This document shows positions 30,911 to 36,258 of a stretch of 36,258 nucleotides of DNA, in pieces. A program made the position numbers and the translations under genes. Below the pieces are notes generated by a model. The model saw only the letters and a program-made list of their open reading frames with translations. It was not told where the DNA came from and searched no databases. The stretch lies in the NCBI RefSeq assembly GCF_019163035.1, contig NZ_JAFLKV010000154.1, forward strand, positions 1 to 36,258, written 5' to 3'. Origin of the DNA: Sulfuricurvum sp. (lineage in GTDB: Bacteria; Campylobacterota; Campylobacteria; Campylobacterales; Sulfurimonadaceae). Numbering within the stretch: position 1 is the first letter of the stretch; each line of letters opens with the position of its first letter.

Positions 30911-31825
30911 TTAGTAGCTTCGTATTGGTGAATGATAGATTACGCCAAAATCACGGTCATAATAAATATGCAGTAGATAATCTATAAAACTAGCAATATA
31001 TGCCATATTCGGATACAACCTGTATTCTTCAAACCCTAATCTTTTAATCTCACGTCTTTGAGGGTTTTTGTAGTTGTTATAAGCGTCTATTTTTGAACTC
31101 TTTATTTCAATATCCTCAAAGTACATCACATGATATCGATGCAAAGCATTCTGAATAGGGGTTATATCAAAGCCATATTTATTAAAAAAAGCCGATTGTA
31201 ACTTTATCTCGAATCTCGTAATATTGTATGAAAGTCCCTCTTTGAGCCTTTTATCGTAAAGATATGACCTCAATATCGCTTTGTTCCGCTTACTTTCTTC
31301 AATATTCTCAATATAGGTCGTTTGGTTCTCATAAGTTTGCGGTTCACCAACCCTCCAATAGTTCGTTTTAGGAGATTTTTTCGTACAGATAGCCAACATA
31401 TGCTCAAAGGAGACATTAGTATCTATAGCAACATCAAGTTCTGTAAATTTGAAAACTATTTGATTGCTATTAAGGTAAGCGCATATAAATGCCAAAATAT
31501 TATTTGATTGCTGATCAGCATCATCGTTGTAGCTTTTCAATCCTGCGAACTTTACAGAGATGTAGTATCTGATCACGGCGTAACCGTTTACTATAGTCCT
31601 AGAGCTACCTGTGTTAATAGTAAGCAAAGTTGTTTTATTCGCATATAGCGAATATTCAATCTTAACAATATCAGTGGGTTTGTTTTGATAAACATCTTTT
31701 GAATCCGCATAGAATCCAAATGTACTAATGTAATTCAACAAATCATTCAGTATCATCTTTTGTATTACTGAGTCATTGCAGTCTATCTGTACGGTTACGG
31801 TGTCTATGTAAGTTTCGTAGTCCAT
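30911..31825 (-). CDS. Replication initiation protein-like (Rep_trans / filamentous-phage RstA-like)
   Basis: FTELDVAIDT...TTYIENIEESKRNKAILRSYLYDKRLKEGLSYNITRFEIKL resembles Rep_trans-type initiators by motif order. Confidence 0.5.
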   Translation of the reverse strand: MDYETYIDTVTVQIDCNDSVIQKMILNDLLNYISTFGFYADSKDVYQNKPTDIVKIEYSLYANKTTLLTINTGSSRTIVNGYAVIRYYISVKFAGLKSYNDDADQQSNNILAFICAYLNSNQIVFKFTELDVAIDTNVSFEHMLAICTKKSPKTNYWRVGEPQTYENQTTYIENIEESKRNKAILRSYLYDKRLKEGLSYNITRFEIKLQSAFFNKYGFDITPIQNALHRYHVMYFEDIEIKSSKIDAYNNYKNPQRREIKRLGFEEYRLYPNMAYIASFIDYLLHIYYDRDFGVIYHSPIRSY

Positions 31826-31895
31826 TGTTTTATCCTAAGTGATGGATAAAGGAATAAATTGAACTGACTATCTACGACTCTTTTTATGTACTCTA

Positions 31896-31916
31896 ATGTC
31901 ATATTTGGTATGACAT
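31896..31916. promoter_or_regulatory. Inverted repeat ATGTCATA-TTTGG-TATGACAT upstream of the Rep-like gene
   Basis: 8-bp perfect arms in the intergenic region 71 bp upstream of the ORF start. Confidence 0.55.
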
Positions 31917-32089
31917 ATAGGTCTATATTATAGAGACGAAAAATTATGCGAAAATCTGCTGGATTGATTCGCTAATTTATATGTCCGTTTTTATCCCTTT
32001 TCACTACATAGGCAACGTTAAAAAAAATAATCACACATATATTTATTTGTAGGGCTATATAGGCTAAAAGAAAGGGATATCCCTTTCTT

Positions 32090-32386
32090 TTAACACTTGA
32101 TCTTAGAAAACGGTGTGGGCATAAACGATTCATCCCGCTCCACCGAAATACCCAAAGAGCCTTGAAGTGATTCCAACTCTTCAAGCGAGATGTAGCCAAA
32201 CTCAGATTCCAATCCAATGACATAGCCGAAGCATAAGTTGTGATCTTCTTTTGAAATCTCAGTGACGTACCACGTCCATTTTGTGCTTGGAAGAAAAAGC
32301 TTGATATGGCATATCGGATCGGGTGTTTCCTCGGTTTCATACAGATCGGGGATAGTGTTAAGCAATTCTTGCGGTATTAATGTCAT
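32090..32386 (-). CDS. DUF2958-like protein
   Basis: TLIPQELLNTIPDLYETEETPDPICHIKLFLPSTKWTWYVTEI...FGYISLEELESLQGSLGISVERDESF. Confidence 0.8.
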   Translation of the reverse strand: MTLIPQELLNTIPDLYETEETPDPICHIKLFLPSTKWTWYVTEISKEDHNLCFGYVIGLESEFGYISLEELESLQGSLGISVERDESFMPTPFSKIKC

Positions 32387-32395
32387 TAATTGCTC

Positions 32396-32614
32396 CTATA
32401 GCTCTAAGTGGCGTATCATGTCGCCCACATACTGTACGGCTATAACTTCTTTGAACCCATGCTCTAAAAGATAGTCTTGATTGTGTTTAAAGCTCACAAA
32501 TGCTTCAAAAATATTATCACCTTCCCCGTCACCGAGGATTTGCATGTTGTGCAGCTCTTTGTGATTGGGATCAAACGTGAATCCCTCTAAGGTAAAGAAT
32601 AAAAACTTTTTCAT
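32396..32614 (-). CDS. Small conserved accessory-element protein
   Basis: MKKFLFFTLEGFTFDPNHKELHNMQILGDGEGDNIFEAF...; start chosen at 32614, overlapping the upstream gene end. Confidence 0.6.
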   Translation of the reverse strand: MKKFLFFTLEGFTFDPNHKELHNMQILGDGEGDNIFEAFVSFKHNQDYLLEHGFKEVIAVQYVGDMIRHLEL

Positions 32615-32615
32615 C

Positions 32616-33305
32616 TTATGCCGCTTGTTGTTCGATTGGCTTGTACCACTGTTTAGATTTCCCGTCCCATCGGAAGCCAAATGATTTGATACTGTCCTTT
32701 TTCGAAAAGAGATCATCGCCCGTAACGATAAGATACTCTCCTTGCGTCACGACGGACAATCCAATATTATAGAGTGATGCGTAATCTTGCGGTGTAGCGT
32801 TTTGAAGCTGTTTCGGCGGTTGGGATGAATGCTGTTTTGGGGGTTCTAATTGTGCAGGTGGTTGATTACCATAAGATCGGCTTTTACCGCCGTAAAGACT
32901 ATTGCCAAACTGATTTCCGAAGCTACGGAAACACCGTTTGAGTGCATCGGTCACTGCTTCCTTTGCTCCACCTTCGTGTGCATCGGCTAACGATTTGGCA
33001 ATTCCCGTTCCGAAACCGACATCTTCACGACTGACGTGTTTGGTATGGAGATGATCGTAGACAGTAAGAGATACAATAGCTTTATAGCCCACTACGAGGT
33101 TTTGTTTTTCGTTGGTTTCTTGGGAAACGTGTTCGAGTGTTGATACGCTATAACTCCAGTGACCATATCCGAATATCTTATTCGCGGTATCGATAATGTC
33201 AAACCCCTCCAGATAGGAGAGACTGACGCTTCCTTTTTCACGGGTTTTAATACGGCTTGGATCGAGATCATATGAGAGGACTTGAATTATTTTTTCATTA
33301 AGCAT
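32616..33305 (-). CDS. Rad52/Rad22-like single-strand annealing protein
   Basis: YLEGFDIIDTANKIFGYGHWSYSV...REDVGFGTGIAKSLADAHEGGAKEAVTDALKRCFRSFGNQFGNSLYG. Confidence 0.88.
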   Translation of the reverse strand: MLNEKIIQVLSYDLDPSRIKTREKGSVSLSYLEGFDIIDTANKIFGYGHWSYSVSTLEHVSQETNEKQNLVVGYKAIVSLTVYDHLHTKHVSREDVGFGTGIAKSLADAHEGGAKEAVTDALKRCFRSFGNQFGNSLYGGKSRSYGNQPPAQLEPPKQHSSQPPKQLQNATPQDYASLYNIGLSVVTQGEYLIVTGDDLFSKKDSIKSFGFRWDGKSKQWYKPIEQQAA

Positions 33306-33314
33306 GAGAGCCTC

Positions 33315-33902
33315 CTATGCCGCTTCTTGGTTTTCAACCAATGTAAGCAGTTCGGTGGCTTGATTATTAGCGTGTGAATGTCTGGCATTAACTTTAATGC
33401 GAGCGGGTATTTGTTCGGTGATTACCCCGACCTCTACATATTGATCTACTTCGTTCATACTCTCTAAGGTGGACATCGCTTCACGAACCGCTTGCTCATC
33501 GACTACGACACTGCAATATCCTAATTGGATAAGAGCTTGCTCATCGATGATCTTGAATGTTTCTGCGAGTTTAGTTTTTGAGGGGGTAATGGTGATACTA
33601 GAGATCACCGTGCCATCAAGTCTATCAATCCCGTATTCTGATAATACGGTGGCGATTGCTTCCAGTGCAACGGTTTTAGCATCGGAGAGAGACTTTTTTA
33701 ATGCACTCATCTCTTTAATATCTTCGGAGAGATAATCGATTTTATTCTGGATTTCTTGGATGCTGAGACCGATATAATCGGCTTTAGTATAATAAGGTTT
33801 ATCGGACTCCAATACTATACGTAATTGATTTTTAAACCATTCTTGTTTATCTGATTTGACGTTTTGCATTTCGATAACTAAGCGGTAATCGGTTGTTTTC
33901 AT
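33315..33902 (-). CDS. Phage/plasmid-type accessory protein, weakly Gp157-like
   Basis: Coiled-coil N-terminal half and DGTVISSITITPSKTKLAETFKIIDEQALI; between the Rad52-like gene and DUF932. Confidence 0.4.
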   Translation of the reverse strand: MKTTDYRLVIEMQNVKSDKQEWFKNQLRIVLESDKPYYTKADYIGLSIQEIQNKIDYLSEDIKEMSALKKSLSDAKTVALEAIATVLSEYGIDRLDGTVISSITITPSKTKLAETFKIIDEQALIQLGYCSVVVDEQAVREAMSTLESMNEVDQYVEVGVITEQIPARIKVNARHSHANNQATELLTLVENQEAA

Positions 33903-33915
33903 GGGTGGTTTCCTT

Positions 33916-34725
33916 TTATGCGGCTAATAGTAGATTGGGTTCTTTGATCGATGCTATACGCTCAGCGATATCCCAGAGACCTTGATTGACATCTACATCT
34001 TTAGAGATAGAGGTAATCTCACGGCTAGTAAAGCGTCTACCGCTCTCTTTGTTAATACCTGAGACGTTTCCTCGAAGTAGATTTTCTTGGATAACATTGA
34101 ATACGGTATAAAGATCATTTTTGGAATCTTGCTCTCTGTGCGGGACTAATAAATCCCGATGATCGATTTGTAAATGGTTTTCAAACCGTAGGGGAATCGC
34201 ACTAAGGGCGAAAGACTCTTTTTCAAAGGAGCTTAATTCAATTGATTCGAGTTTGCTGATCTTCTCCATCAGTTTAGGCTTGATAGCGGTGATGCTTGCA
34301 ACGGCTGCGGCGACATCGTTATCGCGATCACCTAGATGTTTGATTTTATAGCTTTCAAAGACGCTCTCAGCGACTACAAGACCGTTACTACATACAAAGC
34401 GGAATATTCCCGCTGAGATCGTAAAGCTTTTACTACGGTCGTGCGAGTTGAAGAGTATTAATTCAACGGCATTGTCTTGTGGTACTAAGAGATCGTCGAA
34501 GTGACGGAATCGTACAAGGTGTTGTTGATATCCTTCTTTATCGGCATCACGAACGGAAGCTTCCGAAACTGACATTGGGTACCAGTTGTTGCGGCGGATT
34601 TCATCGATAACCTCGATGGTCGGGATGAAGCAATATTTTTCACTTACTTCGCGGTGAGGTTCTTGCGTGAAGAGTGTTGGCGCTTGCTCTTTGAGTTTCT
34701 CGTTGGATAATGGGATAGCTGACAT
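33916..34725 (-). CDS. DUF932 phage/plasmid-related protein
   Basis: Length, RNNWYPMSVSEASVRDADKEGYQQHLVRFRH, FRFVCSNGLVVAESVFESYKIKHLGDRD, VFNVIQENLLRGNVSG. Confidence 0.85.
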   Translation of the reverse strand: MSAIPLSNEKLKEQAPTLFTQEPHREVSEKYCFIPTIEVIDEIRRNNWYPMSVSEASVRDADKEGYQQHLVRFRHFDDLLVPQDNAVELILFNSHDRSKSFTISAGIFRFVCSNGLVVAESVFESYKIKHLGDRDNDVAAAVASITAIKPKLMEKISKLESIELSSFEKESFALSAIPLRFENHLQIDHRDLLVPHREQDSKNDLYTVFNVIQENLLRGNVSGINKESGRRFTSREITSISKDVDVNQGLWDIAERIASIKEPNLLLAA

Positions 34726-35096
34726 GGGGTTTTCCTTTGTATGGTTATTTAGTAATTCAAGAATTAAGATCCAAAGGATTTTTCTTGGATAGATTGTTGA
34801 CTACGATGGTAGCGACAGCGATTGCGACGGTTAAACACTTCGTGATGGATAGCATGAGGCTCCTTGGTGGGGATTCGTTGGTTGATTACAGTGTGATAAT
34901 ATGGGTTTGTAATGAGGTGGAAATCAAGTTTAGTAGGGTTGCTTAGGGGTAATTGTGGCTCATCAGCGGGGAATCTCTAGCTATTCAGCAGTATACTGTG
35001 TGAAGCTCGCCAAATAGTAAATGGTATTTAGAGCTTATGTTGATATGGGAAGAGCAAAAGTCGTGGCTAGTTTAGGGATGATTTTTTAGATCGTTG

Positions 35097-36080
35097 TTAT
35101 GATTCGAATATCTCTTCCACATCTTCAACCGATAAATATGTAATATGTGCAATATCTGCAATGGAATACGTATCTAACACTTTGTTGGGATTTAATTTAA
35201 TAAATTGTATTAATTTTGAAGCAATATCATTCCTAATTCGCTTTTCCATATTGGTCGATAAATCATAAGCTTTAAAATTTTTATTTGGTCTGTATACAAA
35301 ACTTTTAAGTTTCTTACTCTTTGGAGTACAAGTTATACTTTTATCCCCAAAACTCTCTCGAAAATACCGTCCAGTTTCAGTAGGATTAGCTTCAGGCTTA
35401 AAGAAATATAATCGATAAAGATGCATGGCAAGATTAGACGTTAAAAGATTTTTATGCTTTAAAAGTTCAAGATCTTCATTGATTTTACCATTTAGATCTT
35501 TATCTAGATAACTATCGTATCTAAAAAATCTTTTAATAAAATCGTTTCTATACTTTATAAAATCACTCAGATACGGTTTCAACTCATCATTTTTAAGCAA
35601 CGCTATAAGCCCTTGCTTCGTAGTATCAAAGCCATTAAGGTAGTAATTTAAACAATCAGGAAAGCCTATAGGCTCTATATCTTGAATTTTACTGGTCGAA
35701 ATTTTATTAAATGTATCAACCGCGTCTTCTTCTAGTGCAAAAAGTATCTTTTGACCTTTATCACTAAAAAAATTCATTAATTGCGTTATTTCGGAAACAG
35801 AGTTGGCATCTACTAAAAAAATAAAATTTTTTATACTTTCTTGCATTGATCTTTTAAATATAACATTATCAACATTTTGAATATACTCTTTAAGATATGA
35901 TCGTTTGTTTATATCTGATATATGACAATTGAAGCTTCTGTGAAAACAATTTAAATTATAATGAATTGTCTCGTTCTTTGACGATTCACAAAACAGTAAT
36001 ACAACTTCTTTATTTTCACAATTACTATATAAATTAGTAAACCAATTTAAAAGTAATATTTTTCGCATTGCATCTTTCAC
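35097..36080 (-). CDS. Orphan hypothetical protein with possible C-terminal HTH
   Basis: Continuous 327-aa ORF, low-GC; C-terminus LDTYSIADIAHITYLSVEDVEEIFES looks HTH-like. Confidence 0.55.
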   Translation of the reverse strand: MKDAMRKILLLNWFTNLYSNCENKEVVLLFCESSKNETIHYNLNCFHRSFNCHISDINKRSYLKEYIQNVDNVIFKRSMQESIKNFIFLVDANSVSEITQLMNFFSDKGQKILFALEEDAVDTFNKISTSKIQDIEPIGFPDCLNYYLNGFDTTKQGLIALLKNDELKPYLSDFIKYRNDFIKRFFRYDSYLDKDLNGKINEDLELLKHKNLLTSNLAMHLYRLYFFKPEANPTETGRYFRESFGDKSITCTPKSKKLKSFVYRPNKNFKAYDLSTNMEKRIRNDIASKLIQFIKLNPNKVLDTYSIADIAHITYLSVEDVEEIFES

Positions 36081-36120
36081 ATCAACTCCTAAAATAGAAA
36101 TAATAACATAGAATCTATAA

Positions 36121-36144
36121 TTGATATAGTAGAATAAATATCAA
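36121..36144. repeat. Inverted repeat TTGATAT...ATATCAA
   Basis: 7-bp arms (36121-36127, 36138-36144) 41 bp upstream of the orphan ORF start. Confidence 0.55.
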
Positions 36145-36151
36145 TATAACT

Positions 36152-36179
36152 AGTTCATAACCAGTTATGAACTTTTTTT
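36152..36179. repeat. Perfect inverted repeat AGTTCATAAC-CA-GTTATGAACT followed by T-tract
   Basis: 10-bp arms (36152-36161, 36164-36173) then TTTTTT; plus-strand terminator or operator. Confidence 0.7.
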
Positions 36180-36258
36180 GTTTATAATATAATTTCAATA
36201 TAGATAAAAATTAATATAATATAATTAATTTATTATAATTATATTATATTTATAAAAC

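Larger units (their letters stand above)
30540..36258. mobile_element. Accessory/mobile island (integrated plasmid- or phage-like), right end not in window
   Basis: Switch from respiratory genes to Xis-like HTH, Rep-like, DUF2958, Rad52-like, DUF932 and orphan ORFs; no integrase visible in window. Confidence 0.5.

Noticed and set aside
31972-32340. 122-aa minus-strand ORF
   Set aside because: Overlaps the convincing DUF2958-like ORF 32090-32386 in another frame; composition looks spurious.
34737-34946. 69-aa plus-strand ORF in the intergenic region
   Set aside because: No recognisable domain or convincing SD; probably non-coding leader for the divergent operon.

Overview
The window looks like a Campylobacterota chromosome (Sulfuricurvum/Sulfurimonas-like by gene content; my inference). 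Nearly all of it is a nitrate/NO respiration and nitrate assimilation region. On the minus strand, read 5'->3': napAGHBFLD, an OprD/MOMP-like porin, nrdD, nrdG, a small cytochrome c, a 54-aa ORF with an NrdD-type glycyl-radical motif, norC-norB-norD-norQ-norE-like-norF-like, narK, a PP2C/Ser-Thr kinase fusion, an Rrf2 regulator, cobA, nirA, an assimilatory nitrate reductase, and the 5' end of nnrS at the left edge. To the right of napA lie a P-box/PilJ-type sensor without an output domain, a Crp/Fnr regulator, divergent moaA, a small membrane protein, a rhodanese, an FmdE-like protein and a c-type cytochrome. From about 30.5 kb to the right edge the content changes to an accessory island: an AlpA/Xis-like HTH, a Rep_trans-like initiator, DUF2958, a Rad52-like annealing protein, DUF932, an orphan ORF, and an AT-rich end with inverted repeats. 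The observation I consider most interesting is an apparently split class III ribonucleotide reductase: the large NrdD ORF stops right after its CPxHG...CPxC zinc region, 12 nt before nrdG, and the missing RVMGY glycyl-radical segment is encoded separately as a 54-aa ORF with its own Shine-Dalgarno. Also notable are six TTGAY-N4-RTCAA boxes marking a probable Crp/Fnr regulon, a long inverted repeat ahead of the small radical ORF, a kinase-tail-like C-terminus on NirA, and the P-box sensor abutting the Crp/Fnr gene.
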